45,543 nt of DNA from Thiomicrorhabdus sp041583835 (GTDB lineage Bacteria > Pseudomonadota > Gammaproteobacteria > Thiomicrospirales > Thiomicrospiraceae), in NCBI RefSeq assembly GCF_041583835.1, contig NZ_JBFHFC010000020.1, positions 1 to 45,543 of the forward strand, in the 5' to 3' direction. The notes under the pieces are model-generated. The model searched no databases and had not been told where the DNA came from. It worked only from the letters and a program-made list of their open reading frames with translations. Every line of letters starts with the position of its first letter. Within the stretch, counting starts at the first letter, position 1. Positions 31,558 to 40,131 of this stretch are shown here, piece after piece. The position numbers were made by a program, and so were the translations under genes.

Positions 31558-32073
31558 ATGAGTAAAGTTGGCCTATTCTATGGAACGGATACAGGTAACA
31601 CTGAGCGAGTTGCGGACATGATTATGGAAAAAATGGGTGCAGACCTAGTCGAAGTCCATGATATTGCATCAGCCAGTGCCGACGATTTTGCCAAGTACGA
31701 TAAGATTATTTTAGGCCAACCAACTTGGTATTACGGTGAGTTACAAAGTAGTTGGGACGATTTCTGGGAAGATTTTAAAGGTATCGATTTCACCGGTAAA
31801 ACCGTTGCTTGTTTCGGTTTGGGAGATCAGGCGGATTACGCTGAATACTTCCTGGATGCGATGGGATTGATGCATGACGTTGCCGTTGAGAACGGTGCGA
31901 TTCCTGCCGGTTATACCTCTACGGACGGTTTCGAGTTTGACGAGTCGAAAGCGGTTACGGAAGACGGCGAGTTTTTTGTCGGTTTGGGTATCGATGAAGA
32001 CCAGCAGCCTGAATTGACCGAGCAGCGTGTAGCTGACTGGGTTGAGCAAGTTAAGGAAGAGTTCGAACTTTAA
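31558..32073 (+). CDS. long-chain flavodoxin
   Basis: Flavodoxins are FMN electron carriers that can replace ferredoxin when iron is scarce. The 171-residue protein has the FMN-phosphate loop GTDTGNTERVA (about 9-19) after MSKVGLFY. PTWYYGELQSSWDDFW is the first isoalloxazine loop and CFGLGDQADYAEYFLDAMG the second, with the long-chain insertion. Overall it is very acidic. The ATG at 31558 follows an AAAAGGG site. It is monocistronic, with its own promoter, a dyad-containing leader and a strong terminator. It resembles the nif/FldA type; no nif genes are near. Confidence 0.93.
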   Translation: MSKVGLFYGTDTGNTERVADMIMEKMGADLVEVHDIASASADDFAKYDKIILGQPTWYYGELQSSWDDFWEDFKGIDFTGKTVACFGLGDQADYAEYFLDAMGLMHDVAVENGAIPAGYTSTDGFEFDESKAVTEDGEFFVGLGIDEDQQPELTEQRVADWVEQVKEEFEL

Positions 32074-32108
32074 GCCTATACTTGTACGCGTTTAAATAAA
32101 CGCCTTTG

Positions 32109-32139
32109 AAAAAAAACCGCCTCAATGGCGGTTTTTTTA
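32109..32139. terminator. intrinsic terminator after the flavodoxin gene
   Basis: AAAAAAACCGCC (32110-32121), a five-base loop, then GGCGGTTTTTTT (32127-32138). A- and T-runs on both sides let it act in both directions, including for the convergent HAD phosphatase gene. Confidence 0.9.
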
Positions 32140-32196
32140 TGTCTGCTTAAAAAGGTTGACCGGGCTAGGTTAAGCGGCGTTTTAACGAGCCCTCTG

Positions 32197-32850
32197 TTAA
32201 CGCAAACTGATTGACGGCCAGCCTTTTTGTTGTGCAATCGTTTTCAAAGTGTCGTCGGCATCGACGATAACCGGGTGATCCACAATTTCAAGCAACGGCA
32301 GGTCGTTGTGAGAATCCGAATAGAAGTAACTGCCTTCCAAAGTTTCGTTTTCTTGTTGAAGCCATTCGTTCAATCGGGTGACTTTGCCTTTTTGAAAGGT
32401 CGGGATGCCCGCCACTTCACCGGTATATCGGTCGTCGACGATTTCACCTTCCGTGCCCAATAATTCGGTAATGCCGTAACGAACGCCGATAGGGCGGGTA
32501 ACGAAAGTGTTGGTGGCGGTAATAATGATAACGCGGTCGCCTTTGGCTTTGTGTTCGTCCACCAGAGCTTGGGCTTTAGGCAAAATGATCGGTTCGATGA
32601 AGGTTTCCATAAACTGGTCATGCCACTTCGCCAGCGTTTCCATGCTTTGTTCGCTTAGCGGTTTAAGTGCAAAACGCTGGTAAGCCATAATGTCGAGCGA
32701 ACCGCTTTTGTAGTCTTCGTAAAAACGGTCGTTCTGTTTGGCAAAATCTTCACCGTCGACATAACCGTTTTCAACCAAAAACGCCCCCCACAGGTAATCG
32801 CTGTCACCTGCAATTAGGGTGTTGTCCAAGTCAAAAATCGCTAATGCCAT
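32197..32850 (-). CDS. HAD-IB family phosphatase
   Basis: The 217-residue protein is a HAD hydrolase of subfamily IB, like the CicA/SerB-related group. The nucleophile motif is IFDLDNTLIAGDSDYLWG (catalytic D7 and D9). Motif II is IIITATN, motif III is FQKGKVTRL, and motif IV is SDSHNDLPLLE. The cap is small and helical. Phosphoserine and histidinol-phosphate are both possible substrates of the group; the sequence does not decide. The ATG at 32850 is clear. It is divergent from rppH, and the gap between them carries a bulged hairpin. Confidence 0.88.
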   Translation of the reverse strand: MALAIFDLDNTLIAGDSDYLWGAFLVENGYVDGEDFAKQNDRFYEDYKSGSLDIMAYQRFALKPLSEQSMETLAKWHDQFMETFIEPIILPKAQALVDEHKAKGDRVIIITATNTFVTRPIGVRYGITELLGTEGEIVDDRYTGEVAGIPTFQKGKVTRLNEWLQQENETLEGSYFYSDSHNDLPLLEIVDHPVIVDADDTLKTIAQQKGWPSISLR

Positions 32851-33037
32851 GTCGTTTACATCCGAATATTAAATTGAGGCACAATCCTAAACGATTGAGT
32901 GCCTTGCGACAAGTATCGCCGGGTTAAATTTGTTTTCCGCAGACTATATGGGCAGAATCAGAAATTTAAGATTGAAAAATAAACAAAATTCAGGCAATAA
33001 TAAAGGATATTTGTATAAAAAGATTTTAAGGTTTTTT

Positions 33038-33526
33038 GTGATAGATGAAGATGGGTATCGGCCGAATGTCGGTATTATTATTGTAAATAAGGAAGGTAAG
33101 CTTTTTTGGGGGAAGCGCATTCAACAAGATGCGTGGCAGTTTCCTCAAGGCGGAATCCGAGAAAACGAAACTCCCCAGCAGGCCGTATTCAGAGAGCTAA
33201 GAGAAGAGGTTGGTCTGGAGCCTTCGGACGTTCGGGTGCTTGGTCGTACTCAGGATTGGCTGACATATGACTTACCTAAACACCTCATTCGCCACTACAG
33301 TCAACCTGTTTGCATCGGTCAGAAGCAGATTTGGTTCATGCTGGGTTTGGAGGGTGATGTTGAAAGAATTAACTTGAGTCTGCACGAAAGTCCGGAGTTT
33401 GAAGATTGGACTTGGGTGGATTACTGGCGACCCGTTCAAGAAGTGGTCTCTTTTAAGCAGGCGGTTTATCATCAGGCATTAACCGAACTTGAAGAAACGC
33501 TGGAGAAATTCTGGTTGCCAAGATGA
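33038..33526 (+). CDS. rppH: RNA pyrophosphohydrolase RppH (Nudix)
   Basis: RppH removes pyrophosphate from the 5' end of mRNA and so starts RNase E-dependent decay. The 162-residue protein has the full Nudix box G38-x5-E-x7-REUxEExGU (38-60). It also has the family start IDEDGYRPNVGIIIVN, WGKRIQQDAWQFPQGG and the RppH-typical PKHLIRHY. The GTG at 33038 is chosen because AAGG lies six bases before it and the N-terminus then matches E. coli MIDDDGYRPNVG; an in-frame TTG at 32930 would add 36 unconserved residues. It stands alone and ends at a strong terminator. Confidence 0.94.
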   Translation: MIDEDGYRPNVGIIIVNKEGKLFWGKRIQQDAWQFPQGGIRENETPQQAVFRELREEVGLEPSDVRVLGRTQDWLTYDLPKHLIRHYSQPVCIGQKQIWFMLGLEGDVERINLSLHESPEFEDWTWVDYWRPVQEVVSFKQAVYHQALTELEETLEKFWLPR

Positions 33527-33565
33527 CGTTTTAGCGAGTTTGGTTCTTCGATACAGATTTATATA

Positions 33566-33590
33566 TAAAGCCCCTTTAGGGGTTTTTTTA
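33566..33590 (+). terminator. intrinsic terminator after rppH
   Basis: AAGCCCC (33568-33574), TTTA loop, GGGGTTTTTTT (33579-33589): a GC stem extended by A-T and G-U pairs and followed by seven T. Confidence 0.85.
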
Positions 33591-33987
33591 TACCTAAATA
33601 GTCGCATTTTTTTTGGGCGTAATTGCAATTGTTTCAAATGTTTAGCTTGTCGAACGCGTCTGAACAGGCCGGTTGAGGCCGCTTTATATGCAAATATGCC
33701 ATAAAAAATGTTATTATGCTTCGAATTTATTGAACCCACGGTTTGGTATTTGAGCCTTATATAAAGCGGTTTGAAGTCTTTTAATAAGACGGAAAATGTT
33801 CGATTTCGGTCGCGTTTTATATAAGCCAATCGGATCGCGGGTTCAGCGTCTTGGAATACTAAGTAGCTGGAACCCTAGACGTTTAATTTTTGTTGGCGGT
33901 ACGGATATGACCTATTTGTACTGACTTTTCTTCAGGCATACCCAGCTCCTGAAGGTTAAATGATCCAACCCATGAGGTACGCACATC
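33591..33987 (+). promoter_or_regulatory. long upstream region of aceE with repeated TTTATAT elements
   Basis: About 400 bp with no supported gene. Related AT-rich elements recur: GCTTTATAT (33681-33689), GCCTTATATAAAGCG (33754-33768) and GCGTTTTATATAAGCC (33812-33827). The last two are near-perfect inverted copies of each other. They may be operators for a PDH regulator, or promoter elements. No E. coli-type PdhR box was found. GAGGT lies about ten bases before the aceE ATG. Confidence 0.45.
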
Positions 33988-36651
33988 ATGAGCGAAAATT
34001 TTGTAGACCAAGATCCACTAGAAACACAAGAGTGGATCGATGCGTTAGAAGCCGTCGTCGATTTTGAAGGCACGGACAAAGCGCAACACATTATCGCAAC
34101 TCTAATCGAAAAAGCCCGTGTTCACGGCATCGACATTCCTTATTCGGCAAACACGCCTTATATCAATACCATTTCTGAAGAAGAACAAGTCAACTATCCG
34201 GGCGATATGGGACTCGAGCAGAAATTACGCGCTATTTTGCGCTGGAATGCGATGGCAACCGTGTCGGGTGCAAACAAAAATACCAGTGTGGGTGGTCACA
34301 TCGCCTCTTATGCTTCTAGTTGTACCTTGTACGAAGTGGGGATGAACCACTTCTTTAAAGGTCCTAAGCACGAGCAGGGTGCCGACATGGTTTTCTTCCA
34401 GGGGCACACCGCTCCGGGGATGTATGCGCGTTCATTCGTGGAAGGTCGTTTAACCGAAGAACAATTAAGAAATTATCGTCAGGAAGTAGACGGCAACGGT
34501 CTGTCTTCTTATCCACATCCGTGGTTGATGAACGATTACTGGCAGTTCCCGACGGTATCGATGGGTCTTGGGCCGCTTATGGCAATCTACCAGGCTCGTT
34601 TCATGAAATATATGGAAGCGCGCGGTTTGGCGCAAACCGCCGGACGTAAAGTTTGGGCTTTCCTGGGTGACGGTGAGATGGACGAACCGGAATCTCGTGG
34701 TGCGATCCAGTTGGCTAAACGCGAAAAGCTGGATAACCTGATTTTCGTCATCAACTGTAACTTGCAACGTCTTGACGGTCCGGTTCGTGGTAACGACAGT
34801 ATCATCGACGAGTTGGAAGGAGTTTTCCGTGGTGCGGGTTGGTCTGTCACCAAAGTTATTTGGGGTTCCGGTTGGGATCGCCTGTTGGCAAAAGACAAAA
34901 CCGGTAAGCTGATCGAGCGTATGGGCGAAGTTGTGGACGGTGAATACCAGTCCTATAAAGCGAAAGACGGTGCTTTCGTACGTAAGCACTTCTTCGGCAA
35001 GTACCCTGAAACCGCTGCGTTGGTCGAAGATATGACCGACGACGAAATCTTCAAGCTAAGCCGAGGCGGACACTCTCCACGTAAGATTTACAACGCCTAC
35101 AAGCGTGCGACCGAGACCGTTGGTAAGCCGACAGTCATCCTGGCTAAGACCGTTAAAGGTTATGGTATGGGTGCTTATGGTGAAGCGGCTAACACGGCTC
35201 ACCAGCAGAAGAAGCTGGACGTTGAAGGTTATAAATATTTCCGTGACCGTTTCTCGATTCCGATTTCCGATGACGAATTGGAAAAAGGGCCGGTTCCTTT
35301 CTACCGTCCGGATGAAGATTCGGATGTGATGAAGTACATGCGCGAGCGCCGTGAAGTTTTGGGTGGGTCTTTACCTGCACGTCACGATAACTCAGAACCG
35401 TTACCGGTTCCGGCATTGGATACGTTCAAAATGCTGACCGACGGTACTGGTGAGCGTGAAATGTCGACCACCATGGCATTCGTTCGAATCATCTCTATCT
35501 TATTACGTGACAAGACGCTTGGACCGCGTGTCGTGCCGATCATCCCTGATGAAGCGCGTACTTTCGGTATGGAAGGCCTGTTCCGTCAGGTCGGTATCTA
35601 CGATCCGGCCGGACAGTTATACGAGCCGATGGATGCCGATCAGCTGATGTGGTACAAAGAATCCGCCAGCGGTCAGGTATTTGAAGAAGGTATCAACGAA
35701 GCCGGCGCCATGTCTAACTGGGTGGCTGCGGCAACCGCTTACGCCAACTACGGCGTGAGCATGATTCCGTTTTACATCTACTACTCCATGTTCGGTTTCC
35801 AACGTATCGGTGACTTGGCATGGGCGGCGGGTGACTCGCGTGCCCGCGGTTTCTTGATGGGTGGTACGGCAGGTCGTACGACTCTTGAAGGTGAAGGTCT
35901 TCAGCACCAGGACGGTCATAACTTGCTACAGTTCGACCACATTCCTAACTGTCAGTCTTACGATCCGACGTTCGCTTACGAAATGGCGGTTATCATTCGT
36001 GACGGTATTAAACGCATGTTCAATGAAAAAGAAGATGTGTTCTATTACATCACGGCGATGAACGAAAACTACTCGCATCCTGAGATGCCGGAAGGTTCTG
36101 AAGAGGGCATTCTGAAAGGATTGTATTCGTTCAAGAAATCGGAAGCCAAGCATAAGAATAAAGTTCAGCTGATGGGATCGGGAACAATCTTCCGCGAAGT
36201 CATCGCTGCGGCTGAAATGCTGGAAAATGAATGGGATGTCGCGGCCGATATCTGGGGTGCGCCAAGTTTCAACCTATTGCGTCGTGACGGTATCGAAACC
36301 ACACGTTGGAATATGTTGAATCCGACGGAAGCCCCAAAACAGCCTTATGTCACTGAAACTCTTTCGGGTGCAGAAGGTCCGTTTATTGCGGCAACGGATT
36401 ACATCCGTGACTATCCAGAGCGTATTCGCCAATACGTTCCTGGTGAATACTATGTATTGGGTACGGACGGCTTCGGTCGTTCCGATACTCGTGAACAACT
36501 GCGTAAGTTCTTTGAAGTGAATCGCTACTATGTGGTGGTACAGGCACTTAAAGCACTGGCTGATGCTGGTAGCATCAAAGCAGAAGTGGTTGCTCAAGCT
36601 ATCGAGAAATATGGTATCGATAGCGGGAAACCGTATCCGATTCACGCTTAA
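33988..36651 (+). CDS. aceE: pyruvate dehydrogenase E1 component (homodimeric)
   Basis: E1p decarboxylates pyruvate with thiamine diphosphate and passes the acetyl group to the lipoyl arm of E2. The 887-residue protein has exactly the E. coli AceE length. The N-terminus is the typical QDPLETQEWIDALEAV. VGGHIASYAS and DMVFFQGHTAPGMYARSF follow. The ThDP motif is GDGEMDEPESRGAIQ with FVINCN. GGTAGRTTLEGEGLQHQDGH (split) lies in the second half. The ATG at 33988 has GAGGT upstream. A hairpin terminator follows, so aceF may be expressed partly from its own promoter or by read-through. Confidence 0.98.
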   Translation: MSENFVDQDPLETQEWIDALEAVVDFEGTDKAQHIIATLIEKARVHGIDIPYSANTPYINTISEEEQVNYPGDMGLEQKLRAILRWNAMATVSGANKNTSVGGHIASYASSCTLYEVGMNHFFKGPKHEQGADMVFFQGHTAPGMYARSFVEGRLTEEQLRNYRQEVDGNGLSSYPHPWLMNDYWQFPTVSMGLGPLMAIYQARFMKYMEARGLAQTAGRKVWAFLGDGEMDEPESRGAIQLAKREKLDNLIFVINCNLQRLDGPVRGNDSIIDELEGVFRGAGWSVTKVIWGSGWDRLLAKDKTGKLIERMGEVVDGEYQSYKAKDGAFVRKHFFGKYPETAALVEDMTDDEIFKLSRGGHSPRKIYNAYKRATETVGKPTVILAKTVKGYGMGAYGEAANTAHQQKKLDVEGYKYFRDRFSIPISDDELEKGPVPFYRPDEDSDVMKYMRERREVLGGSLPARHDNSEPLPVPALDTFKMLTDGTGEREMSTTMAFVRIISILLRDKTLGPRVVPIIPDEARTFGMEGLFRQVGIYDPAGQLYEPMDADQLMWYKESASGQVFEEGINEAGAMSNWVAAATAYANYGVSMIPFYIYYSMFGFQRIGDLAWAAGDSRARGFLMGGTAGRTTLEGEGLQHQDGHNLLQFDHIPNCQSYDPTFAYEMAVIIRDGIKRMFNEKEDVFYYITAMNENYSHPEMPEGSEEGILKGLYSFKKSEAKHKNKVQLMGSGTIFREVIAAAEMLENEWDVAADIWGAPSFNLLRRDGIETTRWNMLNPTEAPKQPYVTETLSGAEGPFIAATDYIRDYPERIRQYVPGEYYVLGTDGFGRSDTREQLRKFFEVNRYYVVVQALKALADAGSIKAEVVAQAIEKYGIDSGKPYPIHA

Positions 36652-36656
36652 TGTCC

Positions 36657-36693
36657 GAAGCCGTTGTCTCATCGAGGAGACAGCGGCTTTTTT
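36657..36693 (+). terminator. hairpin terminator between aceE and aceF
   Basis: AAGCCGTTGTCTC (36658-36670) and GAGACAGCGGCTT (36677-36689) form a 13-bp stem with one G-U pair, six-base loop and a T-run to 36693. It lies six bases after the aceE stop codon. Confidence 0.85.
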
Positions 36694-36783
36694 ACACTGA
36701 CTTTATTACAGACTAAGTCGACATTAAATCGGAAATATTCGGTAAATATCCGATACATAGAATTTACAAAGGAAGTTCGAACA

Positions 36784-38100
36784 ATGGCTATACAGCAAAT
36801 TACTATTCCTGATATCGGTGATTTTGATTCGGTTGAAATCATCGAAATCCTTGTGTCTGCGGGTGATACGGTCGCCGTAGACGATTCTCTTTTAACGTTG
36901 GAATCCGACAAAGCCACTATGGAGATTCCGTCTCCGGTAGCCGGTACGGTCACTAAAGTGGCGGTATCGATCGGTGATTCGGTTTCCGAAGGCGATTACG
37001 TTTTAGACATTGAAGTGTCCGGTGACTCGGCAGCACCTGCTCCGGCAGAAGAAAAGCCAGCTCCAGCGCCTGCACCGACTCCTGCGCCAGCGGTTGAAGC
37101 CGCTAAGCCTGAACCGGTTCCGCAAGCGGCGCCTCCGGTTCCGGTTGCTCCAATGGCTAACAAATTGGTTAATGCCCAATCTATGGGGGCGAAATCTCAC
37201 GCCTCTCCATCCGTACGTTCGTTTGCACGTAAGTTGGGTGTGGACCTTTCGACTGTAAGCGGTACCGGACCTAAAGGCCGTATTCAGCAGAACGATGTCG
37301 AAGCGGCGATTAAAGCGGTTATGTCCGGTCAAAAAGCGGCGCCTGGTCAAGCAACCGGCGGTGCGGGCATTCCTCCGATTCCGGCTGTTGATTTCAGTCA
37401 GTTCGGTGAAATCGAAACCGAAGAGTTGGGTCGCATCAAGAAGATTTCCGGTAAGTTCCTGCACGCCAGCTGGTTGAACGTGCCTCACGTCACTCAGTTT
37501 GACGAGTGTGACATCACCGAGATGGATCAGTTCCGTAAAGATCAGAAAGCGGCCGCCGAGAAGCAGGGCATCAAGTTGACTCCGCTTGTTTTCGTCATGA
37601 AAGCCGTGGTCAAAGCATTGCAGGAATTCCCGAGCTTCAACGCTTCATTGTCTGAAGACGCTCAATCGATCATCAAGAAAGGCTACTACAACATCGGTAT
37701 TGCGGTGGATACACCGAACGGTTTAATGGTGCCAGTGGTGAAAGACGTCGATAAGAAAGGAATTTACGAATTGTCGCGTGACTTGATGGAAATTTCCGCC
37801 AAAGCGCGTGACGGTAAGTTGGGGCCTAAGGACATGTCCGGCGGTACGTTCACGATTTCTAGCTTGGGCGGTATCGGGGGTACTCAGTTCACGCCGATCG
37901 TCAACGCGCCTGAAGTGGCGATCATGGGTCTGTCTAAAGCGAAAATGCAGCCGGTTTGGAACGGTTCGGAATTCGTACCACGTTTGATCATGCCGTTTAG
38001 CGTCTCTTATGACCATCGCGCGATCGACGGTGCCGAAGGTGTCCGTTTCACAACCGCGGTCGGCCAATACCTGTCTGACCTACGTCAATTGATTCTTTAA
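36784..38100 (+). CDS. aceF: pyruvate dehydrogenase E2 component, dihydrolipoamide acetyltransferase
   Basis: E2 forms the core of the PDH complex and moves the acetyl group to CoA. The 438-residue protein has one lipoyl domain (1-75, lipoylated K43 in ESDKATMEIP). E. coli AceF has three. A Pro/Ala/Glu-rich swinging linker follows (about 80-125), then the E1/E3-binding domain (SPSVRSFARKLGVDLSTVSG, about 140-180). A second linker leads to the catalytic domain ending SYDHRAIDGAEG, with H411 and D415 in HxxxDG. The ATG at 36784 follows AAAGGAAG; an open extension upstream overlaps the terminator and is not used. lpdA starts 12 bp downstream. Confidence 0.97.
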   Translation: MAIQQITIPDIGDFDSVEIIEILVSAGDTVAVDDSLLTLESDKATMEIPSPVAGTVTKVAVSIGDSVSEGDYVLDIEVSGDSAAPAPAEEKPAPAPAPTPAPAVEAAKPEPVPQAAPPVPVAPMANKLVNAQSMGAKSHASPSVRSFARKLGVDLSTVSGTGPKGRIQQNDVEAAIKAVMSGQKAAPGQATGGAGIPPIPAVDFSQFGEIETEELGRIKKISGKFLHASWLNVPHVTQFDECDITEMDQFRKDQKAAAEKQGIKLTPLVFVMKAVVKALQEFPSFNASLSEDAQSIIKKGYYNIGIAVDTPNGLMVPVVKDVDKKGIYELSRDLMEISAKARDGKLGPKDMSGGTFTISSLGGIGGTQFTPIVNAPEVAIMGLSKAKMQPVWNGSEFVPRLIMPFSVSYDHRAIDGAEGVRFTTAVGQYLSDLRQLIL

Positions 38101-38112
38101 TAGGAGTTTGGG

Positions 38113-39891
38113 ATGAGCAAGATTGTAGACATCAAAATTCCTGATATCGGTGATTTCGCAGAAGTCGAAGTCATTGAAGTCTTAGTTGCCGCAGGTGAAG
38201 AGGTTGCACAGGACGATTCACTACTGACATTGGAATCCGACAAAGCGACCATGGAAATCCCGGCGCCTTTCGCCGGTAAATTGGTTTCTTTCACGGCCGA
38301 AGTGGGTGACAAGGTTTCCGAAGGTTCGATTATCGGTACCATGGAAATCGCAGACAGCGACACCGTTGCCGCCAACGTTGAAGAAAGCGTTGCTGCAACT
38401 GCGGCACCTGCTGAAGAAGCGAAAGCCGAACAGCCTGCACCGCAAGCCGTTTCAGCCGCCGATCTTCCACCTGCGGACATGCAGTGCGAAGTGTTGGTGC
38501 TTGGTTCCGGTCCTGGCGGATATACCGCCGCATTCCGTGCCGCCGACCTTGGCAAGAAAGTGGTCATGATCGAACGTTACGAGAACATCGGTGGTGTGTG
38601 TTTGAACGTGGGTTGTATCCCGTCTAAAGCGTTGTTGCACATGTCTGTCGTGTTGAACGAAACCCGTGAAATGGGTGCGCACGGTATCACGTTTGCCGAG
38701 CCTCAAATTGACACCAATAAAATGCGTGAATACAAAGATTCCGTTATCGGTAAATTGACCGGTGGTTTGGCAGGTCTTGCCAAGGCGCGTAAGGTTGAAG
38801 TCGTTCAGGGTTACGGCAAGTTCAGCTCCGCCAACACCGTGACGGTTGAAATGGCAGACGGTTCCACCAAAACTATTGCATTCGAAAACGCCATCATCGC
38901 GGCCGGTTCACGCGTTGTGAAACTGCCGTTTATTCCGCATGACGATCCTCGTGTAATGGATTCGACCGACGCATTGGAATTGGAAGAAGTTCCAAACCGT
39001 ATGTTGGTCATCGGTGGCGGTATCATCGGTCTGGAAATGGCGCAGGTTTACGATTCACTGGGTGCGAACATCACCGTAGTTGAATTGGGCGACACCATTA
39101 TTCCGGGTGCGGATAAAGATATCTCCAAGCCGTTGCTTAAGAAGATCAAAAAGAAATACGAAAACATTTACCTGAAATCGAAAGTGACTAACGTCGAAGC
39201 CAAAGAAGAAGGCTTGGTGGTCACGTTTGAAGGTAAAGATTGTCCTGAAACCGATACCTTCGACCGTATCTTGGTTGCGGTAGGCCGTGCGCCTAACGGT
39301 AAACTGATCGATGCCGAGAAAGCTGGTGTTGTCGTTAACGATTGGGGCTTCATCGAAGTCGACGAACGTCAGAAAACCAACGTTGATCACATCTACGCGA
39401 TCGGTGACATCGTCGGTCAGCCAATGTTGGCGCACAAAGCGGTTCACGAAGGTAAAGTGGCGGCGGAAGTCATTTCCGGTATGCCGAGCGCCTTCACGCC
39501 AATGGGTATTCCTTCTGTGGCCTATACCGATCCTGAAGTGGCTTGGGCTGGTAAGACAGAAGACCAGCTTAAGGCGGAAGGTATCGAATACGAGAAGGGC
39601 GCTTTCCCATGGGCGGCTTCCGGACGTAGCTTGAGTTTGGGACGTGACGAAGGGATGACCAAAGCGTTGTTCTGTTCTGAAACCCATCGCCTGCTTGGTT
39701 GCGGTATCGTCGGTCCTAACGCCGGTGAACTAATTGCCGAAGCGATGCTGGCGATCGAAATGGGTGCGGACATGCAGGACATTGGCCTGACCATCCATCC
39801 ACACCCAACGCTATCGGAAACCATCTGCTTCGCGGCTGAGATGGCAGAAGGAACCATTACGGATCTGATGCCTCCGAAGAAGAAAAAATAA
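38113..39891 (+). CDS. lpdA: dihydrolipoamide dehydrogenase E3 with N-terminal lipoyl domain
   Basis: E3 reoxidises dihydrolipoamide with NAD+ using FAD. The 592-residue protein begins with its own lipoyl domain (1-77, K44 in ESDKATMEIP), very similar to that of AceF. An Ala/Pro/Glu linker (about 85-118) follows, then the flavoprotein. The FAD site is LVLGSGPGGYTAAFRAA. The redox disulfide is C163-LNVG-C168. The NAD site is VIGGGIIGLEMAQ, and the catalytic pair is in HPHPTLSE. Lipoyl-E3 fusions are known in Neisseria, Ralstonia and relatives. It is co-transcribed with aceF and ends in a Lys-rich tail before a strong terminator. Confidence 0.97.
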   Translation: MSKIVDIKIPDIGDFAEVEVIEVLVAAGEEVAQDDSLLTLESDKATMEIPAPFAGKLVSFTAEVGDKVSEGSIIGTMEIADSDTVAANVEESVAATAAPAEEAKAEQPAPQAVSAADLPPADMQCEVLVLGSGPGGYTAAFRAADLGKKVVMIERYENIGGVCLNVGCIPSKALLHMSVVLNETREMGAHGITFAEPQIDTNKMREYKDSVIGKLTGGLAGLAKARKVEVVQGYGKFSSANTVTVEMADGSTKTIAFENAIIAAGSRVVKLPFIPHDDPRVMDSTDALELEEVPNRMLVIGGGIIGLEMAQVYDSLGANITVVELGDTIIPGADKDISKPLLKKIKKKYENIYLKSKVTNVEAKEEGLVVTFEGKDCPETDTFDRILVAVGRAPNGKLIDAEKAGVVVNDWGFIEVDERQKTNVDHIYAIGDIVGQPMLAHKAVHEGKVAAEVISGMPSAFTPMGIPSVAYTDPEVAWAGKTEDQLKAEGIEYEKGAFPWAASGRSLSLGRDEGMTKALFCSETHRLLGCGIVGPNAGELIAEAMLAIEMGADMQDIGLTIHPHPTLSETICFAAEMAEGTITDLMPPKKKK

Positions 39892-39916
39892 ACAGGCCTG
39901 TTTATTTTAGTTTTTG

Positions 39917-39947
39917 AAAAAAAACCCGTAAAAAGCGGGTTTTTTTA
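39917..39947 (+). terminator. intrinsic terminator after lpdA
   Basis: AAAAAAAACCCG (39917-39928), a seven-base loop, CGGGTTTTTTTT (39936-39947): a short GC stem extended by A-T pairs with a T-run. Confidence 0.88.
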
Positions 39948-40131
39948 TGCCTGAATAACAGAACTCTTCATTTCCTCTAAGTTAATTTTCTTAAGGAAGT
40001 AGTGGGATTGCTAGGCAAATAAAAATAATGAAAAGTCCCATTAAAACAAGTGATTAGAAACAATGTGGAACAGAGGTTTAGCTCCATTGTTTTTGAGTAA
40101 AATAGTGATCGTATCAAGGAAGGTATGAATT

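Noticed and set aside
32930..33037. N-terminal extension of RppH from an upstream TTG
   Set aside because: The extension is not conserved in the family and has no ribosome site; the GTG at 33038 with AAGG fits both spacing and alignment.
36664..36783. N-terminal extension of AceF from 36664
   Set aside because: It would start inside the terminator hairpin and adds residues foreign to lipoyl domains; the ATG at 36784 has a good ribosome site.
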